This document shows positions 23,488 to 33,761 of a DNA stretch of 64,000 nucleotides, in pieces. Made by a program: the position numbers and the translations under genes. The stretch lies in contig NZ_FZOY01000011.1 of NCBI RefSeq assembly GCF_900188335.1, positions 122,043 through 186,042 of the forward strand, written 5' to 3'. Source of the DNA: Tropicimonas sediminicola (lineage in GTDB: Bacteria; Pseudomonadota; Alphaproteobacteria; Rhodobacterales; Rhodobacteraceae). The notes beneath the pieces were generated by a model that saw only the letters and a program-made list of their open reading frames with translations, was not told where the DNA came from and did no database searches. The stretch's first letter is position 1; each line of letters starts with the position of its first letter.

Positions 23488-23508
23488 GCCCTGGGAGAGA
23501 AGAAAACA

Positions 23509-25314
23509 ATGACCGCTTACGACATTACCCACCACACCTACGACGTCGTCGTCGTGGGGGCCGGCGGCGCCGGTCTCCGGGCCACCCTCGGCATGGCCGA
23601 ACAAGGGCTCAAGACGGCCTGCGTGACCAAGGTGTTCCCGACCCGCTCGCACACCGTGGCAGCCCAGGGCGGCATTGCCGCGTCGCTCGGCAACATGGGC
23701 CCCGACAGCTGGCAGTGGCACATGTATGACACCGTGAAGGGCTCCGACTGGCTCGGGGATACCGACGCGATGGAATACCTCGCCCGCGAGGCGCCCAAGG
23801 CCGTCTATGAACTCGAGCATTACGGCGTGCCGTTCTCGCGCACCGAGAGCGGCCGGATCTACCAGCGCCCGTTCGGCGGCCACACCACCGAATTCGGCGA
23901 AGGCCCCCCGGTGCAGCGCACCTGCGCCGCCGCCGACCGGACCGGCCACGCCATCCTGCACACGCTTTACGGCCAGTCCGTGAAGCACGACGCGCAGTTC
24001 TTCATCGAGTATTTCGCGACCGACCTGATCATGTCGGAAGACGGCCAATGCCAGGGCATCCTGGCGTGGAAACTGGATGACGGCACGCTGCACGCGTTCA
24101 ACGCCAAGATGGTCGTACTGGCTACCGGCGGCTATGGCCGGGCCTATTTCTCGGCGACCTCGGCCCACACCTGCACCGGCGACGGCAACGCCATGATCGC
24201 CCGCCAGGGCCTGCCGCTGCAGGACATGGAGTTCGTGCAGTTCCACCCGACCGGCATCTACGGCTCGGGCTGCCTGATCACCGAGGGCGCCCGCGGCGAA
24301 GGCGGCTACCTGACCAACTCCGAGGGCGAGCGCTTCATGGAGCGCTACGCGCCGACCTACAAGGACCTCGCATCGCGCGACGTGGTCAGCCGCTGCATGA
24401 CCATCGAGATCCGCGAAGGCCGCGGCGTGGGCCCGAACAAGGACCACATCTACCTGCACCTCAACCACATCCCGAAGGAGACGCTCGCCGAGCGCCTGCC
24501 GGGGATCACCGAGAGCGCCGAGATCTTCGCCGGCGTGGACCTGACCCGCGAGCCGATCCCGGTTCTGCCGACGGTCCACTACAACATGGGCGGCATCCCG
24601 ACGAACTACTGGGGCGAGGTGCTGAACCCGGTCGAGGGCGACCCGGACCGCATCGCACCGGGCCTGATGGCTGTGGGCGAAGCGGGCTGCGCCTCGGTCC
24701 ACGGGGCCAACCGTCTCGGTTCCAACTCGCTGATCGACCTCGTGGTCTTCGGCCGCGCGGCGGCCATCAAGGCCGGCGAAGTGGTCAACCCGAACGAGGC
24801 GAACCCGGAACTGAACCAGGCCAGTCTCGATGCGGCGCTCGCCCGCTTCGACAAGATCCGCCACGCCGATGGGGCGGTCCCGACCGCCGACCTGCGCGAC
24901 GAGATGCAGAAGACCATGCAATCCGACGCAGCCGTCTTCCGCACCGACAAGACCCTCGCCGAGGGCGTCGAGAAGATGAAGGTCGTGGCCGGCAAGCTGG
25001 ACGACATCAAGGTCACCGACCGCTCCATGATCTGGAACAGCGACCTGATGGAAACGCTCGAGCTGACCAACCTTATGCCGAACGCGATGGCCACCATCGT
25101 CTCGGCCGAGGCGCGCAAGGAAAGCCGCGGGGCACATGCCCACGAGGACTACCCGGACCGCGACGACGTCAACTGGCGCAAGCACACCCTCGCCGTGGTG
25201 GACGGTCCCGATGTCGCGCTGACCTATCGTCCCGTGCACCTTGACCCGCTGACCACCCCCGACGAAGGTGGAATCGAACTGGCGAGAATTGCACCGAAAG
25301 CGAGGGTTTACTGA
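23509..25314 (+). CDS. sdhA: Succinate dehydrogenase flavoprotein subunit
   Basis: Catalytic subunit oxidising succinate to fumarate with covalently bound FAD. The 601 residues show the dinucleotide fold [12 protein letters not shown] (about residues 12-24), the flavinylated histidine in [15 protein letters not shown], the HPTGIYGSG substrate loop and the catalytic arginine region around TEGARGEGG. Length is normal. The stop overlaps the start of the next gene by one base (TGATG), so the inserted small gene is translationally coupled to it. Confidence 0.98.
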   Translation: MTAYDITHHTYDVVVVGAGGAGLRATLGMAEQGLKTACVTKVFPTRSHTVAAQGGIAASLGNMGPDSWQWHMYDTVKGSDWLGDTDAMEYLAREAPKAVYELEHYGVPFSRTESGRIYQRPFGGHTTEFGEGPPVQRTCAAADRTGHAILHTLYGQSVKHDAQFFIEYFATDLIMSEDGQCQGILAWKLDDGTLHAFNAKMVVLATGGYGRAYFSATSAHTCTGDGNAMIARQGLPLQDMEFVQFHPTGIYGSGCLITEGARGEGGYLTNSEGERFMERYAPTYKDLASRDVVSRCMTIEIREGRGVGPNKDHIYLHLNHIPKETLAERLPGITESAEIFAGVDLTREPIPVLPTVHYNMGGIPTNYWGEVLNPVEGDPDRIAPGLMAVGEAGCASVHGANRLGSNSLIDLVVFGRAAAIKAGEVVNPNEANPELNQASLDAALARFDKIRHADGAVPTADLRDEMQKTMQSDAAVFRTDKTLAEGVEKMKVVAGKLDDIKVTDRSMIWNSDLMETLELTNLMPNAMATIVSAEARKESRGAHAHEDYPDRDDVNWRKHTLAVVDGPDVALTYRPVHLDPLTTPDEGGIELARIAPKARVY

Positions 25315-25730
25315 TGTCCAACCGGGTCAAGCTTCTGACTGCCGCACTTGCACTTTGCATTGCCCTTCCCGGGGCTTCATCCGCCCTGACCGCCGTCGAG
25401 GAACAACGTACGGCGATTCTGGACTGCAAGCGCATTCGGGGAGTCGGCGGCTCGGCCTACCTGGAGCAACAGAAGCCTTCTGCCGGGACCACGCAGATGT
25501 CCGTGCGGATCGTTCCGTACGACCGCGTGACCTACATGGATGCGGACTACATCAATGCCTGCGCCGCAAAGCGCGTCGGCCTCGCACCTGCGGAGGGCCG
25601 CCTGACCTCGAAGAAGCGGACGGTCGTCCGCTCGATCCGGGCGCCGGGCGGCTACTACGGCATGGACTGCGGCCGCAGTCCGGCCATCCTCTACAAGGGC
25701 GATCTCTATTGCCAGTGGGCGCGGCGCTGA
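25314..25730 (+). CDS. Secreted protein of unknown function between sdhA and sdhB
   Basis: A 138-residue protein with a clear Sec signal peptide (KLLTAALALCIALPGASSA, cleavage near residue 24). The mature part is basic and has four cysteines (about residues 42, 83, 124 and 134) able to form two disulfides. No enzyme motif is recognised. It starts on the last base of the sdhA stop (TGATG), so it is expressed with succinate dehydrogenase although it must leave the cytoplasm. A periplasmic partner of the membrane complex or an unrelated insert are both possible. Confidence 0.75.
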   Translation: MSNRVKLLTAALALCIALPGASSALTAVEEQRTAILDCKRIRGVGGSAYLEQQKPSAGTTQMSVRIVPYDRVTYMDADYINACAAKRVGLAPAEGRLTSKKRTVVRSIRAPGGYYGMDCGRSPAILYKGDLYCQWARR

Positions 25731-25813
25731 CATGCGGCGCACCCCTCGCCACTCCTTCGAACCCAAGCCTTGCAGCGGCCGACCCGCCGCATGCACATTG
25801 CTGAGGTGACCCC

Positions 25814-26593
25814 ATGGTTCAATTCACACTTCCCAAGAACTCCAAGATCGTGACGGGCAAGACCTGGCCGAAGCCGGAAGGCGCCAAGAACGTGCGCAAG
25901 TTCCAGATCTATCGCTGGAACCCCGACGACGGCCAGAATCCGCGGCTCGACACCTACTTCATCGATCTCGACGACTGCGGCCCGATGATTCTGGACGCCC
26001 TGATCAAGATCAAGAACGAGATCGACCCGACGCTGACCTTCCGGCGCTCCTGCCGCGAGGGGATCTGCGGCTCCTGCGCGATGAACGTCAACGGCATCAA
26101 CCGTCTGGCCTGCATCTGGGGCATCGACGGGCAGGATGGAGACATCAAGATCTACCCGCTGCCGCACATGCCGATCGTCAAGGACCTGATCCCCGACCTG
26201 ACGCATTTCTATGCCCAGCACGCCTCGATCATGCCCTGGCTGGAAACCAAGACCCCGGCCCCCGAGAAGGAATGGCTGCAGAGCCCCGAGGACCGCGCCA
26301 AGCTCGACGGCCTCTATGAATGTGTGCTTTGCGCGTCCTGCTCCACCTCCTGCCCCGCCTATTGGTGGAACGGCGACCGCTACCTCGGCCCGGCCGCGCT
26401 GCTGCACGCCTATCGCTGGCTGATCGACAGCCGTGACGAGGCCACCGGCGAGCGGCTCGACGACATCGAGGATCCGTACAAGCTCTATCGCTGTCACGTG
26501 ATCATGAACTGCACGCAAACCTGCCCGAAGGGTCTGAACCCTGGCAAGGCAATCGCCGAGATCCGGCTGATGGCGCAGGCCCGCCTGCACTGA
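25814..26593 (+). CDS. sdhB: Succinate dehydrogenase iron-sulfur subunit
   Basis: Electron-transfer subunit with three clusters, seen as the 2Fe-2S motif [14 protein letters not shown] (about residues 75-88) and the two C-terminal cysteine motifs [12 protein letters not shown] (about 172-183) and [14 protein letters not shown] (about 229-242). The 259 residues match the family. It is separated from the secreted-protein gene by 83 bases and followed by a strong terminator. Confidence 0.97.
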   Translation: MVQFTLPKNSKIVTGKTWPKPEGAKNVRKFQIYRWNPDDGQNPRLDTYFIDLDDCGPMILDALIKIKNEIDPTLTFRRSCREGICGSCAMNVNGINRLACIWGIDGQDGDIKIYPLPHMPIVKDLIPDLTHFYAQHASIMPWLETKTPAPEKEWLQSPEDRAKLDGLYECVLCASCSTSCPAYWWNGDRYLGPAALLHAYRWLIDSRDEATGERLDDIEDPYKLYRCHVIMNCTQTCPKGLNPGKAIAEIRLMAQARLH

Positions 26594-26617
26594 TCACGGG
26601 CCCGAAGCCAGAAACAC

Positions 26618-26650
26618 AAAGCCCGGCCAATCGGCCGGGCTTTCTCGTTT
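26618..26650 (+). terminator. Rho-independent terminator of the sdh operon
   Basis: A perfect 11-bp stem (26618-26628 with 26633-26643) with a 4-base loop ends in TTT and is followed by TCTCGTTT. Because the stem starts with AAA it can also terminate the convergent SHOCT gene. Confidence 0.88.
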
Positions 26651-26667
26651 CAGGTCGGGCTGGCGTC

Positions 26668-27444
26668 TCAGAGACGCTGGAGCAGCTCCGCCTTCTTCTC
26701 GGAGAATTCGGCGTCGGTCAGGACGCCAGCGGCGTGCAGCGCACCGAGTTTCTCGATCATACCCATGATATCGGCCGAGCTCGCGCTCCCCTGTTCCGGA
26801 ACCGGCGCCGGGTCCGGCTGGGGCGTCGATTGCATCGGGCCTGGCTCGGCGGGCGCTGCGACCGTCTGGGGTTGTGCGGCCATATTGGGGCCGACCTGCG
26901 GCAGTGACGACAACGCGAACTGCCCGAACTGGCTCGAAAACGAGATGCCAACGAAGGGGTCGCCGGGCGCGGATTGCTGCTGGCTGAAGCCACCGATGGA
27001 GTGGTTCAGGGTATCGAGCAGGATCACCGGCGCGCCATTGCCGGGGTCGAAGGCGATCCGGCAGGCCTGCGGAAAGTAGGCATAGCGGACGGTGTTCTGC
27101 CCGCCGACCGACGCCGGCGCGCCCAGTTCCGCCGGCCACCAGGCGGAACCGGCGATCGTCTGCGGCGCCATGAAGAACGCGCCACTCGCCATGGCCGCCG
27201 AGAGCGCCCCGCAGAGCGAGTCGACCTGCGCCTTCAGTCCGTGGTTGAACATGTCCCCGACCATGGTCATGCCGCCGGCCATCCACTGGCCGTTGCCGCC
27301 AAGCTCGGGGATGTTGAACTGCGCCATGGTGCCGCCACCGTTGGCGACCGCGCGGGCCATCTGTTCGACCGCGTCGCGCGACAGCCCGAACCGGCCTGAA
27401 ATATCGTTGATCACGCTGGATCCGTAGTCGGTAATGTCCGACAT
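26668..27444 (-). CDS. SHOCT domain protein
   Basis: A 258-residue protein. The N-terminal 40 residues are helical (SSVINDISGRFGLSRDAVEQMARAV), the middle is Gly/Ala-rich with a beta-rich segment (about residues 95-175), a Pro/Gln-rich linker follows, and the C-terminus is a SHOCT domain (IEKLGALHAAGVLTDAEFSEKKAELL), a short helical oligomerisation motif. The start at 27444 has CAAGGAG upstream. Cytoplasmic, no signal peptide. Function unknown; SHOCT proteins often self-assemble. Confidence 0.75.
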   Translation of the reverse strand: MSDITDYGSSVINDISGRFGLSRDAVEQMARAVANGGGTMAQFNIPELGGNGQWMAGGMTMVGDMFNHGLKAQVDSLCGALSAAMASGAFFMAPQTIAGSAWWPAELGAPASVGGQNTVRYAYFPQACRIAFDPGNGAPVILLDTLNHSIGGFSQQQSAPGDPFVGISFSSQFGQFALSSLPQVGPNMAAQPQTVAAPAEPGPMQSTPQPDPAPVPEQGSASSADIMGMIEKLGALHAAGVLTDAEFSEKKAELLQRL

Positions 27445-27595
27445 CTCTCTACTCCTTGAGTCAAATTTGCCGAAGGTATGACATACCGGCCCCATCAATG
27501 CGACAGCCGAAGGCGCCGCCGACAGCCCGCGCGCGCCCTTGCGCCGCGTCGCGAACCCGGCCACCCTCGCCCGGTCGAAACGCCACAGGACTCCC

Positions 27596-28438
27596 ATGAC
27601 AGAACCCGCCGACGCCGAAACCCGCCGCGCCGTCCAGCCGGTGATCTGCTACCCCGACGACACGCTTCCCCGCCCCGACCTCGCGAGGTACCGGCAACAC
27701 CGCGCCGGCATGCGAAAGGTCTCGGAAAAGCTGGTGCCGCCGCGCGACGCGCGATGCTTCGACGTGCCTGCCGGCGGCGCGTTTCGCATCACCTCGGTCG
27801 AAGGGCCGCAGGTCGGCGATCTGAACCTCTGGAACGCGGACAACCTCGACGAGCGCTTCTTTTCCGGCAAGACGCGGGCGCTGCATGGCACTCACGTCAG
27901 CACCGGCGACAGGCTCTGGTCCGTCTTTCCGTTCCTGCGGCCGATGGCGACGATCCTGGAGGACACGCTCGACTGGTACGGAATCGACTCCTTCGGCGGC
28001 TCGGTGCATGACGTGATCGGCACCCGCTGCGATCCCTACACGAACGCCCTCCTGAGCGGCGGCCAATACCACCATTGCTGCCATTCCAACCTGACGCGGG
28101 CGCTGACCAACCGGGGCGGCCTCGCACCGGATGTCGCGGAACGGCATGTCCACGACGTGCTCAACGTTTTCATGTGCACCGGCTTCACGCGCGACACCGG
28201 CCAGTATTTCATGAAGGCCAGCCCCGTCCGGCCCGGCGACTACATCGAGTTCCTGGCCGAGATCCCGCTGCTCGGCGCGCTCTCAGCCTGCCCCGGCGGC
28301 GATTGCTCGTCCGAACATTCCTCGGACACCGCCGCCTGCTACCCGCTCCTGGTCGAGGTCTTCGCCCCCGAGGACAAGGACGGCTGGAGCCAGCCGCCGG
28401 TCAGCAGCTACGACGGGAGCCACGGGATCGGCGGGTGA
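27596..28438 (+). CDS. DUF1989 / urea carboxylase-associated family protein
   Basis: A 280-residue cytoplasmic protein of the DUF1989 family, found beside urea carboxylase or aminomethyltransferase-like genes in many bacteria. Visible are the FRITSVEGPQVGDLNLWNA core, GTRCDPYTNALL, the HHCCHSNLTRAL cysteine/histidine cluster, and NVFMCTGFT. The Cys and His residues could bind metal. I chose ATG 27596 as the first start consistent with the family N-terminus. No urea genes are nearby here, so the role is open. Convergent with csaA, six bases apart. Confidence 0.85.
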   Translation: MTEPADAETRRAVQPVICYPDDTLPRPDLARYRQHRAGMRKVSEKLVPPRDARCFDVPAGGAFRITSVEGPQVGDLNLWNADNLDERFFSGKTRALHGTHVSTGDRLWSVFPFLRPMATILEDTLDWYGIDSFGGSVHDVIGTRCDPYTNALLSGGQYHHCCHSNLTRALTNRGGLAPDVAERHVHDVLNVFMCTGFTRDTGQYFMKASPVRPGDYIEFLAEIPLLGALSACPGGDCSSEHSSDTAACYPLLVEVFAPEDKDGWSQPPVSSYDGSHGIGG

Positions 28439-28444
28439 CGGTGT

Positions 28445-28783
28445 TCAGTGCATCCGGCCGCCGATGGGCACGTCCTGATCCGGCGCCAGCAGCACGACCT
28501 CGCCGTCGGCATCCGGAACGCCGAGCACCAGCACTTCGGACATGAACTTGCCGATCTGGCGCGGCGGGAAGTTCACCACCGCCATGACGTGCCGTCCCGG
28601 CAGCGTGTCGACATCATAGTGTTTGGTGATCTGGGCCGAGGAGCGCTTCTCCCCGATCTCCGGGCCGAAATCGATCCAGAGCTTGAAGGCCGGCTTGCGC
28701 GCCTCGGGATAGGGCTCGGCCCGGACGACCTTGCCGACCCGGATATCGACCTTGAGGAAATCGTCGAAACTGATGCTGCTCAT
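28445..28783 (-). CDS. csaA: CsaA-like tRNA-binding protein
   Basis: A 112-residue single OB-fold protein of the CsaA/Trbp111 type, resembling the tRNA-binding domain of methionyl-tRNA synthetase. The DFLKVDIRVGKVVRAEPYPEARKPAFKL start, the KRSSAQITKHY segment and the VNFPPRQIGKFMSEVLVLG core are diagnostic. CsaA has been described as a tRNA-binding or export-related chaperone. Its ATG overlaps the proC stop (four bases), so it is translated with proC. Confidence 0.93.
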   Translation of the reverse strand: MSSISFDDFLKVDIRVGKVVRAEPYPEARKPAFKLWIDFGPEIGEKRSSAQITKHYDVDTLPGRHVMAVVNFPPRQIGKFMSEVLVLGVPDADGEVVLLAPDQDVPIGGRMH

Positions 28784-29592
28784 TTCCGCAACTCCCGGCT
28801 ACGATCCGCGGCGGCGCCCACCGTCCGACACATCAGGACAGGCAGACCGTCTTCCTCGCTCATCAGGACCTCGAGCCCGGCCTGCGTGGTGCCGTTGGGC
28901 GAGGTGACGTTGATCCGAAGCTGCGCGGCCGTCTCGTCCGAGGCATCGAGCAGCGCGCCCGCACCGGAAACCGTCGCCCGCGCCAGCTTGAGCGCCAGGT
29001 CCGCCGGCAGGCCCTGGGCCTCACCCGCCACTGCAAGCGCCTCGACCATGTGGAAGACATAGGCCGGGCCGGAGCCGGACAGCCCGGTCACCGCATCCAT
29101 CTGGCCCTCGTTCTCCAGCCGGACAACCTCTCCCACCGCGCCGAGCAACTGGCTCGCCAGGTCCATCTGCGCATCGGAGGCGTGGGCATTGCCGATGATC
29201 GCGGTGATTCCCCGGCCGACCGCAGCCGGCGTGTTGGGCATTGCACGGATCACCGTCGCGTCCGAACCGAGCGCCTCCTCGAATCGGGCGATGGGCGTGC
29301 CCGCGGCGATGCTCAGGAACAGCGTCTCTCCACCGGCCAGCTCCCGCAGTTCCGGCAGGACCGCGTCCATCATCTGCGGCTTCACCGCGATCAGGACGAC
29401 TGCCGGCGTCTCCGGCAGTCCGGCATTCAATCGCACGCCCTGTGCCTGCAGCCAGTCGGAAGGTTTCGGGTCCAGCACGGTCACGGCGTCATCCGGCAGG
29501 CCATCGGCCAGCCAGCCCTGCAACATGGCCGAGCCCATCTTGCCGCAGCCAATCAGCACCAGCCCGCGGCGGTGCACAGTGTCGATGTCCAT
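28780..29592 (-). CDS. proC: Pyrroline-5-carboxylate reductase
   Basis: Last step of proline synthesis, NAD(P)H-dependent reduction of pyrroline-5-carboxylate. The 270 residues show the dinucleotide loop LIGCGKMGSAML (about 12-23), the IRAMPNTPAAVG motif and the C-terminal signature TGLSGSGPAYVF. Upstream of csaA in a two-gene operon. Confidence 0.95.
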   Translation of the reverse strand: MDIDTVHRRGLVLIGCGKMGSAMLQGWLADGLPDDAVTVLDPKPSDWLQAQGVRLNAGLPETPAVVLIAVKPQMMDAVLPELRELAGGETLFLSIAAGTPIARFEEALGSDATVIRAMPNTPAAVGRGITAIIGNAHASDAQMDLASQLLGAVGEVVRLENEGQMDAVTGLSGSGPAYVFHMVEALAVAGEAQGLPADLALKLARATVSGAGALLDASDETAAQLRINVTSPNGTTQAGLEVLMSEEDGLPVLMCRTVGAAADRSRELRK

Positions 29593-29701
29593 GATGTCTC
29601 CCTGTCGCCTTTTCGGCGGAGATTAGGCTGGCCGAACGGCCGCCGCAACGCCGCATCTCCCGGCGGCCGGACAGGGAACCGACCCGCCGGGGCTGGTTGG
29701 G

Positions 29702-30202
29702 TCAGGCGCGACCAAAGGCCTCGGCGATCGCGATCTGCATCGCCTGCTCGGGATCCTGGTCGCCCCAGATCACCAACTGGAACGCGGGGTAGTAGCGTTC
29801 GGCGGCCATGACGGCGGTGCCGATCAGCCGGTCGATCTGGTCGGGGTTGGCCACTTGCCCTCCCGCCAGCACCAGACCGTAGCGGTAGGTCATGAGCTGC
29901 TGCTCGCGCCAGTACGTGAATGCACCCGCCCAACATTGGTCGTTGACCCGGTTCAGCGCCTCGTAAAGCTTGGGCAGCTTGTCCTCGGGCGGCTCCATCT
30001 CGAAGGTGCAGATCAGTCGAAGTGTCTCGTCGAAGGCGGACCACGCGAGGGTGATCGAGTAGGTGCGCCACTGGCCCTCGACCGCCATGGCGATCTGGTC
30101 ATCCGCGACGCGGTCGAAATCCCACTCGTTGCTCTCGGCGAGGGATTCGACAATGTCGATCGGGTGAAGGTCTTCAGTCAGGAACTCTTCGGAGAGTGAC
30201 AT
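29702..30202 (-). CDS. YbjN domain protein
   Basis: A 166-residue cytoplasmic protein with the YbjN/type III chaperone-like fold: EWDFDRVADDQIAMAVEGQWRTY, then ICTFEMEPPEDKLPKLYEALNRVND. I start it at 30202 (MSLSEEFL), where the conserved part begins, not at the in-frame 30244. YbjN is a pleiotropic regulator in E. coli, but this family member has no known role. It precedes proC on the same strand by 109 bases. Confidence 0.85.
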   Translation of the reverse strand: MSLSEEFLTEDLHPIDIVESLAESNEWDFDRVADDQIAMAVEGQWRTYSITLAWSAFDETLRLICTFEMEPPEDKLPKLYEALNRVNDQCWAGAFTYWREQQLMTYRYGLVLAGGQVANPDQIDRLIGTAVMAAERYYPAFQLVIWGDQDPEQAMQIAIAEAFGRA

Positions 30203-30443
30203 GCCGGGCCTCGTTTGTTGTCGCCCCAGCCTTCTTGGCAGCAACTAGGGCTTGGTGCCTGCTCTAGGTCCGGCGGGGCTTCCCGCCGCCCTTACAACAT
30301 ATGGTGCGTGCAAAGAGACCGCCGTGTAAAGAAGAATTTTTGTGACAGCAAGAGCGGCTCACGCAAGATATTGCGCCGGTGCGGAACTATTGGGAGGCGG
30401 TCACATCAGACAGCCAGAGCCATTGCGCGGCCCCCAACAGAAA

Positions 30444-30461
30444 GCGCCCCCTCGGGGGCGC
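30444..30461 (-). terminator. Terminator after ubiK
   Basis: An 8-bp GC stem (30444-30451 with 30454-30461) continues on the minus strand into TTTCTGTT, 63 bases beyond the ubiK stop. Confidence 0.7.
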
Positions 30462-30524
30462 AGCACGATTCTCCGGCCTTCCCTGGCAGCCCGTCCTGTG
30501 TTCGGGCGCCTGTCGGTTCGGTCA

Positions 30525-30773
30525 CTATTTCTTGACGGCGGCTTCCAGCGCTTCGATGCGCGCCTTCAGCGCCTCGTTCTCCTCGCGCGCCTTCTGCGCC
30601 ATGGCGCGGGCGGCGTCGAATTCCTCGCGCGTGACGAAGTCGCGATCGGCCATCCAGCGGTCGATCATGGATTTGAAAGCGGTCTCGGCCTCTTCCCGCG
30701 CGCCCTGGGCCACACCCATCGCGTTGGTCATCAGCTGGGACATGTCGTCGAAAAACCTGTTGCGGCTTTGCAT
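30525..30773 (-). CDS. ubiK: Ubiquinone biosynthesis accessory factor UbiK
   Basis: An 82-residue BMFP family protein: an amphipathic N-terminal helix ([20 protein letters not shown]) followed by a coiled coil ([18 protein letters not shown]) that trimerises. UbiK assists the aerobic ubiquinone synthesis complex and binds membrane lipids. Divergent from lgt. Confidence 0.9.
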   Translation of the reverse strand: MQSRNRFFDDMSQLMTNAMGVAQGAREEAETAFKSMIDRWMADRDFVTREEFDAARAMAQKAREENEALKARIEALEAAVKK

Positions 30774-30870
30774 GGGGCACCCGTCCGTTACATCCGTTCC
30801 CTATATGGCCCGCATGGCCTCCGGCCTCAAGGTTGACTTCGCCTCGAAACGACGGGCAAGAGCGGTGACG

Positions 30871-31797
30871 ATGCACGCAGTGATCCCTTTCCCCGAACCG
30901 AGCCCCGAGCTGTTCTCCATCACCCTCTTCGGCATGGAGTTCGCGCTGCGCTGGTATGCGCTGGCCTATATTGCGGGTCTGCTGCTGGGTTGGCGGCTGA
31001 TCGTGGCGCTGGTCCGCCGGCCCGCGCTATGGCCGGACAACACGCCGCCGATGAAGCCAGCGCAGGTCGAGGACCTGCTGACCTGGGTCATCCTCGGAGT
31101 TGTTCTCGGCGGCCGCCTCGGATTCGTTCTGTTCTACCGGCCCGGTTACTACCTCGCCCACCCGGCCGAGATCTTCGCGGTCTGGCAGGGAGGCATGTCC
31201 TTTCATGGTGGCCTTCTGGGGGTGGTGATTGCGGTCTGGCTCTTCACCGGGCGCCACGCGATCCCCAAGCTCAGTGCCGCCGACGCGCTTGCCCTTGCCG
31301 CCCCGCCGGGGCTGTTCTTCGGCCGTGTGGCGAATTTCATCAACGGCGAACTCTGGGGCCGGCCGAGCGATATGCCCTGGGCCATGAAGTTCCCCACCAT
31401 GTGCAGTGCTCCCGAGATGCAGGGCTGCCCGGTGCTCGGCGAATGGTTCTACTACGGCACCGAGCTCGCGCGGCACCCCAGCCAACTCTACGAGGCGGCG
31501 CTGGAGGGGCTGGTGCTGGGCCTCTTGCTGCTCTGGATGGCGATGCGCCGCGGCGCGCTCAAGCGGCCCGGCCTGATCGCCGGCACCTTCTTTGCCGGTT
31601 ACGGCATCGCCCGGTTCATCGTGGAGTACTTCCGCGAAGCCGACGCGCAGTTCGTCACGCCGGACAATCCGATCGGCTTCGTGATCGGCCAGGGCGCTGT
31701 CGGGGTGACCATGGGACAGCTCCTGTCGCTGCCAATGGTTCTGCTCGGCCTCGCGCTGGTGGCCCACGCCCTGAGACAGCGCCCCGCTCCGGCATGA
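30871..31797 (+). CDS. lgt: Prolipoprotein diacylglyceryl transferase
   Basis: Inner-membrane enzyme that transfers diacylglycerol from phosphatidylglycerol to the lipobox cysteine. The 308 residues have seven hydrophobic segments; the conserved HGGLLG and [15 protein letters not shown] motifs and the [10 protein letters not shown] segment are present. I use ATG 30871 since the family begins with the [12 protein letters not shown] region; longer in-frame options give an unrelated N-terminus. Its stop overlaps the next start (ATGA). Confidence 0.96.
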   Translation: MHAVIPFPEPSPELFSITLFGMEFALRWYALAYIAGLLLGWRLIVALVRRPALWPDNTPPMKPAQVEDLLTWVILGVVLGGRLGFVLFYRPGYYLAHPAEIFAVWQGGMSFHGGLLGVVIAVWLFTGRHAIPKLSAADALALAAPPGLFFGRVANFINGELWGRPSDMPWAMKFPTMCSAPEMQGCPVLGEWFYYGTELARHPSQLYEAALEGLVLGLLLLWMAMRRGALKRPGLIAGTFFAGYGIARFIVEYFREADAQFVTPDNPIGFVIGQGAVGVTMGQLLSLPMVLLGLALVAHALRQRPAPA

Positions 31798-32867
31798 CCG
31801 AGCTGGAGCGGATCCTGATTCGGCGCATCGCCGAGACCGGCCCGATCAGCCTTGCCGACTTCATGGCGGAATGCTTGCTGCATCCGACCGCGGGCTATTA
31901 CACGAACGCGCGCGTCTTTGGCGCGGCGGGGGATTTCATAACCGCGCCGGAAATCAGCCAGATGTTCGGCGAACTGCTTGGCCTCGCATTGGCCGGCGCG
32001 TGGCTTGATCAGGGCCGGCCCGAAGGCGCGTTGCTGGCCGAGATCGGCCCCGGGCGCGGCACGCTGATGGCCGATGCGCTGCGCGCCACCAGATCGGTGC
32101 CGGGCTTTGCGGAGAAATCCCGCGTTCACCTGATCGAGGCGAGCCCCCGCCTGCAGCACGAACAACAACGCGCACTGGCGGGACACGACGTAAGCTGGCA
32201 CCGCGACATCGACAGCCTTCCCACGGGGCCGCTTTTCCTCGTCGCAAACGAGTTCCTCGATGCGCTGCCGATCCGGCAGTTCCAGCGCAGCGGCGACGGC
32301 TGGCGGGAGCGCATGCTGGGCCTCGTCGATGGGGCGCTCGCCTTCGGCCTGTCCGATCCGCTCCCCGGCGACGCGCTGGCCCATCGGCTTGCGGATACCG
32401 ACGAGGGCGACGTGGTCGAAATCTGCCCCGCCCTGTCCGGGATCGTCAGCACCGTCGCGGAGCGGATCGTGGCCCACGGTGGCGCGGCAATCTTCATCGA
32501 CTACGGGGACTGGCGCTCCCGCGGGGACACCTTTCAGGCGCTGCAAGACCACCGGCCGGTCGACCCACTGGAGGCCCCGGGCTTGGCCGACCTGACCGCC
32601 CACGTTGATTTCGAAGCCGTCGCGCGCGCTGCGACAGCCGCGGGCGCGGCAGTGACGCCGATGGTGCCCCAGGGCGTCTTTCTCGAGCGCCTCGGGATCA
32701 CCGCGCGGGCGCAGGCACTGGCCCGCCATATCGGCGATCCTGCACAAATGGAGAGCCATGTCGCCGCGCATCGGCGCTTGACGCATCCGCAGGAAATGGG
32801 TTCGCTCTTCAAGACAATCGCCATTCATCGCCCGGACACGGCACCACCTCCCGGATTTGCCCCATGA
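31794..32867 (+). CDS. MidA/NDUFAF7-family SAM-dependent methyltransferase
   Basis: A 357-residue DUF185 protein. The N-terminal [27 protein letters not shown] and [18 protein letters not shown] motifs are diagnostic; [15 protein letters not shown] (about residues 82-96) is the SAM loop. The mitochondrial homologue methylates an arginine in complex I subunit NDUFS2, so a role in complex I assembly is likely. Starts four bases inside the lgt stop and overlaps pgeF by four bases: a three-gene coupled operon. Confidence 0.92.
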   Translation: MTELERILIRRIAETGPISLADFMAECLLHPTAGYYTNARVFGAAGDFITAPEISQMFGELLGLALAGAWLDQGRPEGALLAEIGPGRGTLMADALRATRSVPGFAEKSRVHLIEASPRLQHEQQRALAGHDVSWHRDIDSLPTGPLFLVANEFLDALPIRQFQRSGDGWRERMLGLVDGALAFGLSDPLPGDALAHRLADTDEGDVVEICPALSGIVSTVAERIVAHGGAAIFIDYGDWRSRGDTFQALQDHRPVDPLEAPGLADLTAHVDFEAVARAATAAGAAVTPMVPQGVFLERLGITARAQALARHIGDPAQMESHVAAHRRLTHPQEMGSLFKTIAIHRPDTAPPPGFAP

Positions 32868-33616
32868 CGCTGGAAATTCTCACGTCAGACAGCCTGTCGC
32901 CCCTCCGCCACGGGTTCTTCACCCGCCGAGGCGGCGCGTCTTCGGGTGTGTTTTCCGGGCTCAACTGCGGTCAGGGCTCCTCGGATCAGGCGAACATCGT
33001 GACGATCAACCGGCAGCGGGTCGCGCAGGCCATGGGCGTGCCTGTGGAGAGCCTCGTTACCATGAACCAGGTCCATTCCGCCGATGTCGTCGCGGTGGAG
33101 GAACCGCCAAGCGAACGCATGCGCGCCGACGGGATCGTAACCGACCGGCCTGGGTTGGCACTCTCCATCCTGACCGCGGACTGCCAGCCCGTGCTCTTCG
33201 CGGACCATGAGGCCGGCGTGATCGGCGCGGCCCATGCCGGCTGGCGCGGCGCCCTGTCCGGCGTGCTGGAGGCGACCATCGACGCGATGGAAAAGCTCGG
33301 CGCCCAGCGGGGGCGGATCACGGCGGTCATCGGCCCGACGATCAGCCAGCGCGCCTACGAGGTAGACTGGGATTTCATGGACGAGTTCGTCGCGGACGAT
33401 CCCGCCAACCAGAGGTTCTTTGCCGGCAACGGCGAGAAGGCCCAGTTCGATCTGCCCGGCTACGGCCTGCAACGGCTTCGGCGCGCCGGCGTCGCCCAGG
33501 CTGTCTGGACCAGGCATTGCACCTACTCCGACGAGGAACGGTTCTACTCGTACCGCCGTTCGGTGCATCGGAAAGAGGCGGATTATGGCCGCCTGATCTC
33601 GGTCATTCGTCTCTGA
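32864..33616 (+). CDS. pgeF: Peptidoglycan editing factor PgeF (laccase-domain protein)
   Basis: A 250-residue protein of the YfiH/PgeF family, which removes misincorporated L-Ser from peptidoglycan precursors. The zinc-binding His-Cys-His set is present: H71 in NQVHSADV, C107 in TADCQPV and H124 in GAAHAGWRG. Third gene of the lgt-midA-pgeF operon. Confidence 0.93.
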   Translation: MTLEILTSDSLSPLRHGFFTRRGGASSGVFSGLNCGQGSSDQANIVTINRQRVAQAMGVPVESLVTMNQVHSADVVAVEEPPSERMRADGIVTDRPGLALSILTADCQPVLFADHEAGVIGAAHAGWRGALSGVLEATIDAMEKLGAQRGRITAVIGPTISQRAYEVDWDFMDEFVADDPANQRFFAGNGEKAQFDLPGYGLQRLRRAGVAQAVWTRHCTYSDEERFYSYRRSVHRKEADYGRLISVIRL

Positions 33617-33761
33617 TCGCTCCGCCCAGGCGCAAGCCCGCGGATTTCCCTGCCTTTGCCGCAGCAATGCCCCAGTCTCCCGCGAAACTGGTCACGAACG
33701 GGAAACGACGAGCCGACGCACCGCGCAGCCGTCGACCGCATCAGGAACGAAGGAGAGCCCT

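Noticed and set aside
23074..25239. A 721-codon frame antisense to sdhA and sdhD
   Set aside because: Shadow of strongly conserved genes; no supporting signals.
30245..30524. Possible small RNA between the YbjN gene and ubiK
   Set aside because: The only structure seen is the ubiK terminator; no promoter-hairpin unit could be defined.
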